Below, one piece after another: positions 17,924-27,246 of a stretch of 64,000 nt of DNA. The translations under genes were made by a program, and so were the position numbers. Source of the DNA: Ectopseudomonas chengduensis (GTDB lineage Bacteria; Pseudomonadota; Gammaproteobacteria; Pseudomonadales; Pseudomonadaceae); NCBI RefSeq assembly GCF_900102635.1, contig NZ_FMZQ01000001.1, forward strand, positions 620,001 to 684,000. Reading direction: 5' to 3'. The notes beneath the pieces are model-generated. The model was not told the DNA's origin. It saw only the letters and a program-made list of their open reading frames with translations, and made no database searches. Within the stretch, counting starts at the first letter, position 1. Each line of letters starts with the position of its first letter.

Positions 17924-18811
17924 ATGAACGACTTCAGTCAACGCTTTCTCTTCGACGACACCGACGTGCGGGGCGAAATGGTCGCGTTGCGCGAAAGTTA
18001 CGCTCATGTGCTGGCCAAGCACGCCTACCCGCAGCCAGTGGCGCAACTGCTCGGCGAGATGATGGCCGCCGCCGCCCTGCTGGTCGGTACCCTCAAGTTC
18101 GATGGTCTGCTGGTGCTGCAGGCCCGTTCGGAAGGCCCGCTGTCACTGCTGATGGTGGAATGCTCCAGCGCCCGTGAACTGCGCGGTATCGCCCGCTATG
18201 AAGCCGAGCAGATCGGCGCCGATGCCGATCTGCAAAGCCTGATGCCCAATGGCGTGCTGGCCATCACCATCGATCCGACCCGGGGCCAGCGCTACCAGGG
18301 CATCGTCGAGCTTGAAGGCGTCGACCTGGCCGAGTGCCTGTCCAACTATTTCGCCAGCTCCGAACAGCTGCCGACCCGTTTCTGGCTCAAGGCCGACGGC
18401 CAGCGTGCGCGCGGCCTGTTGCTGCAACAGTTGCCAGCGCATCATCAGACTGAGCCCGAGGCGCGCCAGGAAAGCTGGAACCACGTGCTGACCTTGGCCG
18501 ATACCCTGACCGCCGAAGAGCTGCTCGGTCTGGACAATCCGACCCTGCTGCATCGCCTCTACCACGAAGAGAATGTGCGCCTGTTCGACGAGCAGCCGCT
18601 GCAGTTCCGTTGCAGCTGCTCGCGCGAGCGTTCGGCCAGCGCCCTGGCCAGCCTCGGCCAGGCCGATGCCGAACTGTTGCTGGCCGAGCAGGGTGGCAGC
18701 GTGGTGATCGATTGCCAGTTCTGCAACGAGCGTTATGCCTTCGACGCTGCCGATATCGCCCAGCTGTTCGCTGGTGCTGGTAGCGAGGCGCCGTCGCATA
18801 CACGGCATTGA
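17924..18811 (+). CDS. hslO: Redox-regulated chaperone Hsp33
   Basis: 295 residues. The zinc/redox switch is intact: Cys230-x-Cys232 (FRCSCSRER) and Cys264-x-x-Cys267 (DCQFCNERY). Oxidation of these cysteines releases zinc and activates holdase activity in the cytoplasm (family knowledge). The N-terminal domain begins [15 protein letters not shown] as in relatives. ATG 17924 is chosen on that basis; an ATG at 17861 would add 21 unrelated residues. The preceding gap is shared with the divergent PAP2 gene. Confidence 0.95.
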   Translation: MNDFSQRFLFDDTDVRGEMVALRESYAHVLAKHAYPQPVAQLLGEMMAAAALLVGTLKFDGLLVLQARSEGPLSLLMVECSSARELRGIARYEAEQIGADADLQSLMPNGVLAITIDPTRGQRYQGIVELEGVDLAECLSNYFASSEQLPTRFWLKADGQRARGLLLQQLPAHHQTEPEARQESWNHVLTLADTLTAEELLGLDNPTLLHRLYHEENVRLFDEQPLQFRCSCSRERSASALASLGQADAELLLAEQGGSVVIDCQFCNERYAFDAADIAQLFAGAGSEAPSHTRH

Positions 18812-18968
18812 TGAACTTTTCTGAACGATAGCCGTTCTCTATCAGATCGGAGGCTGCCAAGCAGTTCGCTTTTCTGGCATACTCCCGCGACTTTTTTACC
18901 GTGTAGTGCAGTTGCCCCTGTGCTACACAACGTTCGGAAGACTCGGCCAGCGGCCGACGGGGACCCTC

Positions 18969-20510
18969 ATGACGCAAGCCAACAACGCCGTGTACACCGA
19001 CATCAGCGCCGCGCAACTGGTCGAAGAAGCCATTCGCCGTGGTGAAGGGGAACTGGCCGCCAACGGCGCGCTGGTCGTACGTACCGGTCATCGCACTGGC
19101 CGCTCGCCGGCCGACCGCTTCATCGTTCAGGAGCCGAGCACCGAGGCGCAGATCGCCTGGGGCGCCATCAACCGTCCGTTCCCGGCCGACAAGTTCGACG
19201 CCCTGTGGGATCGCGTCGTGGCGTTCAACAACGCCCAGGAGCACTTCGTCTCCCACGTTCACGTAGGTTCTGCCGAAGAGCACTACCTGCCGGTGAAGAT
19301 GACCACCGCGACCGCCTGGCAGAACCTGTTCGGCCGTCAGCTGTTCATCAACCCGACCACCTACAACCAGGCTGGCAAGGCCGAGTGGCAGATCCTCAAC
19401 GTCGCCAACTTCGAGTGCGTGCCTGAGCGTGACGGCACCAACTCCGATGGCTGCGTGATCATCAACTTCGCCGCCAAGAAAGTGCTGATCGCCGGCATGC
19501 GTTACGCCGGTGAAATGAAGAAAGCCATGTTCTCCGTGCAGAACTTCCTGCTGCCGGAAAAAGACGTGCTGCCGATGCACTGCGCCGCCAACATTGGCGA
19601 AGAAGGCGACGTCACCCTGTTCTTCGGTCTGTCCGGCACCGGCAAGACCACCCTGTCCGCCGACGAGTCGCGTTACCTGATCGGTGACGACGAGCACGGT
19701 TGGGGCGAAGGCGTGGTGTTCAATGTCGAAGGCGGTTGCTACGCCAAGTGCATCGACCTGTCCGAGAAGAACGAGCCGGTGATCTGGAAAGCCATCCAGT
19801 TCGGCACCGTGCTGGAAAACGTCGTGCTCGACGAAAACCGCGTGCCGGACTACGCCGACGACAGCCTGACCCAGAACAGCCGCGCGGCCTATCCGCTGGA
19901 GTACGTCGAGAAGCGCAGCGAGAAGAACCTGGGCGGCGAGCCGAATGCCGTGATCTTCCTGACCTGCGACCTGACCGGCGTACTGCCGCCGGTGTCGATC
20001 CTCAATAACGAGCAGGCGGCCTACCACTTCCTGTCCGGCTACACCGCGCTGGTCGGTTCCACCGAAATGGGCTCGGGCGGCGGTATCAAGTCGACCTTCT
20101 CCACCTGCTTCGGCGCGCCGTTCTTCCCGCGTCCGGCCGGCGTCTACGCCGAGCTGCTGATCAAGCGCATCAACGCTTTCGGCTCCAGGGTCTACCTGGT
20201 CAACACCGGCTGGACTGGCGGTGGCTATGGCGTCGGCAAGCGTTTCAACATCCCCACTACCCGTGGTGTGATTGCCGCCATCCAGAGCGGTGCGCTGATC
20301 GGTGCCGAGACCGAGCACCTGCCGATCATCAACCTGGATGTGCCGAAGTCGGTGCCGGGCGTCGAAACCAACCTGCTCAACCCGCGCAACACCTGGGCAG
20401 ACAAGAACGCCTACGACGAAGCCGCCAAGGGCCTGGCCAAGCTGTTCATCGACAACTTCCAGAAGTTCGATGTCAGCGAAGCGATCAAGAACGCCGGCCC
20501 GCAGCTGTAA
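18969..20510 (+). CDS. pckA: Phosphoenolpyruvate carboxykinase (ATP)
   Basis: 513 residues. Visible motifs: [27 protein letters not shown] (kinase-1a P-loop), [24 protein letters not shown] (kinase-2 and metal site) and [11 protein letters not shown]. Known role: oxaloacetate plus ATP to phosphoenolpyruvate and CO2, the entry to gluconeogenesis, cytoplasmic. ATG 18969 begins [11 protein letters not shown]; longer frames read into the leader. It is monocistronic, followed 20 bases later by a strong terminator. Confidence 0.97.
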   Translation: MTQANNAVYTDISAAQLVEEAIRRGEGELAANGALVVRTGHRTGRSPADRFIVQEPSTEAQIAWGAINRPFPADKFDALWDRVVAFNNAQEHFVSHVHVGSAEEHYLPVKMTTATAWQNLFGRQLFINPTTYNQAGKAEWQILNVANFECVPERDGTNSDGCVIINFAAKKVLIAGMRYAGEMKKAMFSVQNFLLPEKDVLPMHCAANIGEEGDVTLFFGLSGTGKTTLSADESRYLIGDDEHGWGEGVVFNVEGGCYAKCIDLSEKNEPVIWKAIQFGTVLENVVLDENRVPDYADDSLTQNSRAAYPLEYVEKRSEKNLGGEPNAVIFLTCDLTGVLPPVSILNNEQAAYHFLSGYTALVGSTEMGSGGGIKSTFSTCFGAPFFPRPAGVYAELLIKRINAFGSRVYLVNTGWTGGGYGVGKRFNIPTTRGVIAAIQSGALIGAETEHLPIINLDVPKSVPGVETNLLNPRNTWADKNAYDEAAKGLAKLFIDNFQKFDVSEAIKNAGPQL

Positions 20511-20530
20511 GCTGACCCGCGCTCTCTGAC

Positions 20531-20552
20531 AAAGCCGCCTTCGGGCGGCTTT
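20531..20552 (+). terminator. Intrinsic terminator of pckA
   Basis: Perfect stem AAAGCCGCC/GGCGGCTTT with a TTCG tetraloop, followed by TGTCGTTGTT. It lies 20 bases past the pckA stop. Confidence 0.9.
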
Positions 20553-20577
20553 GTCGTTGTTGGAGGCTGCGTACAGC

Positions 20578-20630
20578 GTAGGGCGGGTGAGGCCCGCCGT
20601 GGCCAGCGTGGCGGGTTTCACCCGCCCTAC
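20578..20630. repeat. REP-like palindrome, GTAGGGCGGGTG family
   Basis: GTAGGGCGGGTGAGGCCCGCC faces GGCGGGTTTCACCCGCCCTAC. A near twin is at 34349-34397. Confidence 0.75.
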
Positions 20631-20749
20631 TAGGATGCACGCCGCGGAGTAGGGCGTACTCGCCGAAGGCAGTACGCCATTGCTGCGCTAGGTGCAGGTT
20701 GCGAGGCCGAGCCTGGCATGATCCGGCGGGCTGTTCGCTGGCGCTCCTG

Positions 20750-20892
20750 AGAGGGTGTCTACAAAATGGCTGTACTTGGCAATACTGCGTTGAAAACGAT
20801 CTCAAAATGCTCATTTACAGCACGCAAACTCCGCTTTTTCGATCGTTTTCGCCTTGTCTTGCCTGCGTTCGCCTATCTTGTAAACACCCTCT
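20750..20892. repeat. Structured 143-bp palindromic repeat, copy 1 (core on minus strand)
   Basis: Outer arms AGAGGGTGTCTACAA and TTGTAAACACCCTCT pair at 14 of 15 positions. Read on the minus strand, an inner stem GAAAACGATC/GATCGTTTTC pairs perfectly, and the core carries AAGCGGAGTTTGCG and TGTAAATGAGCATTTTGAG. The core and the internal boxes GCAGGCAAGACAAGGC and AACGCAGTATTGCCAA are shared with 32810-32952. The stems are not. Size and terminal inverted repeats resemble a MITE, but no transposase is nearby. Confidence 0.85.
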
Positions 20893-20992
20893 GAGCCCGC
20901 CCTACGCACTGCAATACGTCGCTGCGCATGGCGCGCCCTACCGAACCGCGTTATGGTCAGGGACCATTCAGCGGTCAATGGAGTGACAGCGC

Positions 20993-22910
<1,918 letters not shown>

Positions 22911-22915
<5 letters not shown>

Positions 22916-22979
22916 GAGCGAGCTCTGCTCGCGAATATTGCTGCGGCAAAGGGCTTCGCGAGCAGAGCTCGCTCCTACA
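22911..22979. repeat. REP-like palindrome with 25-bp perfect stem
   Basis: The first arm, 22911-22935, begins TGTAGGAGCGAGCTC and ends CGCGAA. The second arm, 22955-22979, is its exact reverse complement. The left arm supplies the TAG stop of recQ. It could act as a bidirectional terminator between recQ and the convergent MCE operon. Confidence 0.9.
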
Positions 22980-22992
22980 AAGGTAAGTCCCA

Positions 22993-23051
22993 TAGCCCGG
23001 ATGCAATCCGGGGAATACGGGTCGCGATGCCCCGGATTGCATCCGGGCTAC
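22993..23051. repeat. REP-like palindrome, TAGCCCGGATG family
   Basis: TAGCCCGGATGCAATCCGGGG faces CCCCGGATTGCATCCGGGCTA. Third copy of this family in the window (others at 2989 and 16849). Confidence 0.8.
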
Positions 23052-23087
23052 CTGGCCAGCTTGTGTGCACCATCGGCGCTCGGGATT

Positions 23088-23111
23088 CGGTGCGCGCGGC
23101 GCACCCTACGG
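23088..23111. repeat. REP-like element, GTAGGGTGCGCCG family
   Basis: Read on the minus strand it begins CCGTAGGGTGCGCCGCGCGC. Relatives are at 40715, 58702 and 61650. It overlaps the end of the lipoprotein gene and provides its TAG stop. Confidence 0.65.
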
Positions 23112-23705
23112 GTTAGCGCGTTGCCCTTCGGCCAGCGTCCAGTCCACCAGCTCGCGGGACAATTGATCGCCAGCCTGGCCGAAGGCTTTCACTACTGCAG
23201 CAATCGACGTATCGCTCGCCGACTGGCTGACGCTGAAGCGGCGGCTGGCGAGGATGCGCTGATCACGGGCATCGACCAGGCGCACGTCGAGCTGGATCAG
23301 CGCCTCGGGGCGGCCGTCGCGATACTGACTGTGGAAGCTGCGCAGGTCGCTGACCAGCTCCAGATCGGCCTGCAGGCGCTGCTCTTCGTTGCTCAATGCC
23401 TGAACTCGACCGTCATCGTGAAAGGCGTCCAGCAGGCGGCCACGCAGCAGCTGCGGCGTGCGTTCGCTCCAGCGTACGCCCTGGTAGGTGTTGACCCGAC
23501 CGGGCTCAGGCAGCACGACGATGCGCGTGCCGTCGAGCAGCTGGTTGCTGACCGGGCTGTTGACCCGCAACGACCAGTCGACGCGCTGAGTTTGCGCCGG
23601 CAGCGCGGCGCCTGGCAGCAGGTAGATATCCAATGGTTCGCTCTGCGGCAGGATCGAGCAGGCGCTGAGCAGGCCAGCGGCCAGCAGCAGGGACAGACGC
23701 TTCAT
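23106..23705 (-). CDS. ABC-type transport auxiliary lipoprotein (MCE-associated)
   Basis: 199 residues with a lipoprotein signal: MKRLSLLLAAGLLSAC, lipobox LSAC with Cys16. The rest (LDIYLLPGA, RIVVLPEPGRVNTYQGVRWSE, LRGRLLDAF) matches the ABC_trans_aux/PqiC-like family, outer-membrane-anchored partners of MCE transporters. It is the last gene of a four-gene operon; its ATG overlaps the MCE gene's stop by four bases. The stop codon is contributed by the repeat at 23088-23111, so the natural C-terminus may have been trimmed or extended when that repeat arrived. Confidence 0.88.
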   Translation of the reverse strand: MKRLSLLLAAGLLSACSILPQSEPLDIYLLPGAALPAQTQRVDWSLRVNSPVSNQLLDGTRIVVLPEPGRVNTYQGVRWSERTPQLLRGRLLDAFHDDGRVQALSNEEQRLQADLELVSDLRSFHSQYRDGRPEALIQLDVRLVDARDQRILASRRFSVSQSASDTSIAAVVKAFGQAGDQLSRELVDWTLAEGQRANP

Positions 23706-24619
23706 GGTTGGAACTCCTTGATGCTGTCGTTGCGCAGCAGGTAGCCGGTGGGGTCCTGCTCCAGGCGGCGGGAGAAGCTGCGCAGGGCGCCGAGTGTATC
23801 GCGCAGTTCGCCAATCGCCGGGCCCAGCTCGCCGAGGCCCTGCATGCCGCTGTCCAGCGCACTGCGATTGCTTTCCAGCAACTGCTCGATGCTGCGGCTG
23901 CTGCGTTCCAGCGAGGCCATCAGACGCTCGGCATTGTCCAGCGCCTGACTGCCCTGGCCGTCGAGCAGGCGGTTGGCGGTGCGCATCAGTTCGGCCGCCT
24001 CGCGGGTGGCAGCGCCAGCCTGTTGCAGGGCTTCGCTCAGCTCGCCGCGTTGCTCGGCCAGGCCGGCGGTGGCCTGCTCCAGATTCTCCAGGGTGCGCGA
24101 GACGCGCTCGGCATTCTCGCGCGAAAGCATGCGGTTGGCGCGGTTGAGCAGGCGGGTGATATTGACCACCAGGTCCTCGCCATTGGCCATCAGCCGGGAC
24201 AGTGGCGAACGGTCGGAGATGATGATGCCTGGCTGGCCATCCTTGCCTTCCAGTGGCGGGCTTTCCGGGCTGCCGCTGTACAGCTGGATCACCGCCAGGC
24301 CGGTGATGCCGGTGATCGACAGACGCGCGCGGGTATCCTGCTTGATCGGTGTATGGCCGACGATGCGGATGCGCGCGCGCACCGTGCGCGGGTCGTCCGG
24401 GTCGAGGCCGAGGCTGATCACGTCACCGACCTTGATCCCGCTGTACTGCACCGCGCTGCCCTGCGACAGGCCGCTGACCGCCTCGTTGAAGATCACCTCG
24501 TAATCGGTGAAGGCGCGATCGGCCCCGGCCTTGTTCAGCCACAGGGCGAACAGCAGCGCGGCGCCCACCGTGAGCACGGTGAACAGGCCGATCAGCACGT
24601 GATGGGCTCTGGGTTCCAT
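23702..24619 (-). CDS. MCE/MlaD-family substrate-binding protein
   Basis: 305 residues. One N-terminal membrane helix (HVLIGLFTVLTVGAALLFALWL, about 7-28) and one MCE domain (about 38-125, with VSGLSQGSAVQYSGIKVGDV and ITGLAVIQLYSGS), then a long helical region rich in Glu/Ala/Gln (about 170-290), likely coiled. Family role: periplasmic hexameric channel shuttling lipids between membranes with an ABC motor. It starts directly after the ATPase stop and overlaps the lipoprotein start, so the operon is tightly coupled. Confidence 0.92.
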   Translation of the reverse strand: MEPRAHHVLIGLFTVLTVGAALLFALWLNKAGADRAFTDYEVIFNEAVSGLSQGSAVQYSGIKVGDVISLGLDPDDPRTVRARIRIVGHTPIKQDTRARLSITGITGLAVIQLYSGSPESPPLEGKDGQPGIIISDRSPLSRLMANGEDLVVNITRLLNRANRMLSRENAERVSRTLENLEQATAGLAEQRGELSEALQQAGAATREAAELMRTANRLLDGQGSQALDNAERLMASLERSSRSIEQLLESNRSALDSGMQGLGELGPAIGELRDTLGALRSFSRRLEQDPTGYLLRNDSIKEFQP

Positions 24620-25405
24620 TCATTGACTCCCTGCCGCGGTGGCGGCCTGTGCAGCCGCGCGTCCGCGCGGGCCGTGAAAATATTGCTGAATCCAGGCGTC
24701 GTCGGTGGCGGCCACCACGTCCAGGCGGTCGGCCACCAGCACCTTCTTCTGTGCCAGCACCGCGACCCGGTCGCAGATGCTGTAGAGCGTGTCCAGGTCG
24801 TGAGTGACCAGAAATACACTCAGACCCAGGCTGTCGCTGAGGGTGCGGATCAACTGGTCGAAGGCCGCCGCGCCAATCGGGTCGAGGCCGGCGGTGGGCT
24901 CGTCGAGAAACAGGATGTCCGGGTCCAGTGCCAGGGCGCGGGCCAGGGCGGCGCGCTTGACCATGCCGCCGGACAGCGAACTGGGGTATTTGTCGGCGGC
25001 GTCCTGCGGCAGGCCGGCCAGGGCGATCTTGACCCTGGCCAGGCGTTCGGCTGCCGCGCGCGACAGGCCGGCGTGTTCGATCAGCGGCAGGGCGATGTTC
25101 TCGCTGACGGTCAGCGAGGAGAACAGAGCGCCGCGCTGGTACAGCACGCCGAAGCGCCGTTCCAGTTGCGAGCGCCGCTCGGCCGGCAGGCTCAGCAGTT
25201 CCTCGCCGAACACCCGTACGGTGCCGGCATTGGGCTGGCGCAGGCCGACGATGCTGCGCAGCAGCACGGACTTGCCGGTCCCCGAGCCGCCTACCACGCC
25301 AAGTATTTCGCCGCGATATAGGTCGAAGTCCAGATGCTGATGCACCACCTGTGTGCCGAACTGGTTGCACAGGTCGCGTACCTCGATGATGGTCTCCTGG
25401 CTCAC
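24620..25405 (-). CDS. MCE-transporter ATPase (MlaF-like)
   Basis: 261 residues, an ABC ATPase. Walker A GGSGTGKSVLL, Q loop LYQRGALFSSLTV, signature LSGGMVKRAALARAL, Walker B DILFLDEPTAGLDP and H loop VTHDLDT are all intact. FSSLTVSENI is characteristic of the MlaF group. The start is GTG 25405, overlapping the permease stop as GTGA. It energises lipid movement through the MCE complex at the inner membrane. A longer open frame upstream runs antisense-free through the permease gene but is not the protein. Confidence 0.93.
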   Translation of the reverse strand: MSQETIIEVRDLCNQFGTQVVHQHLDFDLYRGEILGVVGGSGTGKSVLLRSIVGLRQPNAGTVRVFGEELLSLPAERRSQLERRFGVLYQRGALFSSLTVSENIALPLIEHAGLSRAAAERLARVKIALAGLPQDAADKYPSSLSGGMVKRAALARALALDPDILFLDEPTAGLDPIGAAAFDQLIRTLSDSLGLSVFLVTHDLDTLYSICDRVAVLAQKKVLVADRLDVVAATDDAWIQQYFHGPRGRAAAQAATAAGSQ

Positions 25406-26541
25406 CAGCCCATCTCCATCAGGAACAACGCCGCCAGGGCGTCGAGTAGGATGACCACGAAGATCGACTGCACCACCGCCGAGGTGGTGTGCTCGCCCAC
25501 CGATTGTGCGCTGCCGCTGACCTTGAAGCCTTCCAGACAGCCGATCAGGGCGATCAGGAAAGCGAAGATCGGTGCCTTGAGCAGGCCAACGAGGAAGTGC
25601 TGCAGCAGGTCGCTGTCCTGCAGGATCGACAGATACATGGTCGGCGAGATGTCCAGGCTCAGTGCACAGACCAGCGCGCCGCCGAGCATGCCGCTGAGCA
25701 TGGCGATGAAGGTCAGGATCGGCAGGGCGATGAGCATCGCGAACACCCGCGGCAGCACCAGCAGCTCGACGGGGCTCAGACCGAGGGTGCGGATGGCGTC
25801 GATCTCCTCGTTGGCCTTCATCGAGCCGATCTGTGCGGTGAAGGCGCTGGCGGTGCGCCCAGCCATGAGAATCGCGGTGAGCAGCACGCCGAACTCGCGC
25901 AGGAAGGAGAACGCCACCAGGTTCACCGTGTAGATGGTGGCACCGAAGTCGGCGAGGATGGTGGCGCCGAGAAAGGCCACCACGGCACCCACCAGAAAGG
26001 TCAACAGGGCGATGATGGGCACGGCGTTGAGGCCGCACTGTTCCAGATGAGCGGTCAGCGAGGTCAGGCGCCAGCGCGCCGGGCGCAGCAGGATCGTCAG
26101 CATGCCGCTCAGGGTCAGGCCCATGAAGCCGAGCAGTTCCCGGCCTTGGCACCAGGTGCCTTCCACCGCCTCGCCGATATGTCCGAGCACTTCGCGCAGT
26201 GCCGAAGGTGTGGCGTGTTCCTGTACCTGCTGAGTGCCCGCCATGGTGTCTGCCACTGCCAGCAGCAAGGCGCGGCGCTCGGCGCTCAGGCTGTCCTGTT
26301 GCGCCAGTTGGCGCAGGCGCTCACAACCCAGCAGTTCCACCAGCAGCGCAGCGCCGGCGGTATCCAGTGCGGCCAGTTCGTCGAGGTCGATGTTTTCCCG
26401 GCCGTGCAGGCGTTCGCGCAGGGCCAGGACCTGAGGTTCGAGTCGGCTGTAATGGGCCAGCGTCCAGTCGCCACCGATGCGCAGGCCGCTGGCGGCGTCC
26501 GTGCTGCTGGTCTGGAGCGGGATCAGGTATGGCGTGGTCAT
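25402..26541 (-). CDS. STAS-MlaE fusion permease
   Basis: 379 residues. The N-terminal ~120 residues form a STAS-like domain (LAALDTAGAALLVELLG), which in the standard Mla system is the separate MlaB protein. The rest is an MlaE permease with five or six helices and the conserved block REFGVLLTAILMAGRTASAFTAQIGSMKANEEIDA. Thus permease and MlaB-like regulator are one chain. It is the first gene of the four-gene operon. No MlaC-type periplasmic carrier is encoded nearby, so this looks like a second, PqiC-partnered MCE system and not the canonical mla operon. Confidence 0.9.
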   Translation of the reverse strand: MTTPYLIPLQTSSTDAASGLRIGGDWTLAHYSRLEPQVLALRERLHGRENIDLDELAALDTAGAALLVELLGCERLRQLAQQDSLSAERRALLLAVADTMAGTQQVQEHATPSALREVLGHIGEAVEGTWCQGRELLGFMGLTLSGMLTILLRPARWRLTSLTAHLEQCGLNAVPIIALLTFLVGAVVAFLGATILADFGATIYTVNLVAFSFLREFGVLLTAILMAGRTASAFTAQIGSMKANEEIDAIRTLGLSPVELLVLPRVFAMLIALPILTFIAMLSGMLGGALVCALSLDISPTMYLSILQDSDLLQHFLVGLLKAPIFAFLIALIGCLEGFKVSGSAQSVGEHTTSAVVQSIFVVILLDALAALFLMEMGW

Positions 26542-26660
26542 GGCGACAGCTTAGCGCAGCCAGGGGCTGCCAGGCCAGTCGCGCTGTTCAGACTGTGTCG
26601 GCGGCACGGCGCATAAGCTGCTAGGTCACCCCAACGTTCGGATGACGAGCGCATGGGCTA

Positions 26661-26710
26661 GGGTCTGTTGCCGTTTCGCGCACGGCTTGCGTCGAAATGC
26701 CAACAGACCC
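26661..26710. terminator. Inverted repeat downstream of the glycine-zipper gene
   Basis: GGTCTGTTGCCGTTTCG and CGAAATGCCAACAGACC pair at 15 of 17 positions around a 14-base loop. It lies 10 bases past the stop of the glycine-zipper gene and could terminate it. No long T run follows. Confidence 0.5.
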
Positions 26711-26720
26711 CAGGCATCCG

Positions 26721-27163
26721 TCAGTGACGGCGCCAGTGCTTGTGGTGCTTCTTGTGTTTCTTGCCATGGTAGTGGCGGTGATGCTTGCCGCGACGGTCAT
26801 CGTCATAGCTGGCATTGCCCATGTAGTTGCCCAGTGCGCCACCGGCGCCGCCACCGACTGCCGCACCGACCACGCCGCCGGTGTTGCCACCAACCTGCTG
26901 CCCGACGACGTTGCCACCGGCTGCGCCCAGCGCGCCGCCAATGGCGGCTTCAGTACGGCTGCGGCGATCCGCGCCGACCATGCTGCCGGCAGCGCCACCG
27001 AGACCGGCACCGACCGCAGCGCCAGTGTTGCCACCGACCTGCTGACCAACCATCGCACCCACTGCGCCACCTAGTGCGCCGCCCAGGCCGGCCTCGGTAT
27101 TGCCGGCAAAGGCAAAACCGCCGCTAGTCAGGCCAAGGGAAAGAAGAGTTGCAGAGACTTCAT
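26721..27163 (-). pseudogene. Glycine-zipper protein, apparently frameshifted in the signal peptide
   Basis: A continuous frame to the stop at 26721 encodes repeated glycine-zipper segments (GGALGGAVGAMVGQQVGGN type, about 90 residues), then a His/Lys/Arg tail (HHRHYHGKKHKKHHKHWRRH). Upstream the same frame reads VSATLLSLGLTSGGFAFAGN, a convincing signal peptide, but it has no start codon before a TAA. The only well-placed ATG (27163, with GAGG upstream) is in another frame and stops after 11 codons (MKSLQLFFPLA). Adding one base near 27155 would join them. Either a real lesion, a sequence error, or initiation inside at GTG 27068 or ATG 27062 without a signal peptide. Confidence 0.65.
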
Positions 27164-27246
27164 GGACACCTCGATAACAGAAACCGCCAGATGGCGAGCG
27201 TTATGCCATTGACCAGCGATTTCTGTACGAGGTTCCTGGCCGCCGG

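Larger units (their letters stand above)
20511..20992. other. 482-base non-coding stretch, pckA to recQ
   Basis: No credible gene. It holds the pckA terminator (20531-20552), a REP-like palindrome (20578-20630), a smaller repeat around 20655-20690 with GTACTCGCC/GGCAGTACG, and a 143-base structured repeat (20750-20892). The last 100 bases, including GAGCCCGCCCTACG (another repeat end), must contain the recQ promoter or leader. Confidence 0.7.

Noticed and set aside
18387..20621. Long minus-strand open frame opposite hslO and pckA
   Set aside because: Runs across two real genes on the other strand and the pckA terminator; no recognisable domain.
20750..20892. Calling the 126-143 bp repeats an insertion sequence
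   Set aside because: No coding capacity or transposase; a MITE-like or structured-RNA nature is possible but target duplications were not clear.
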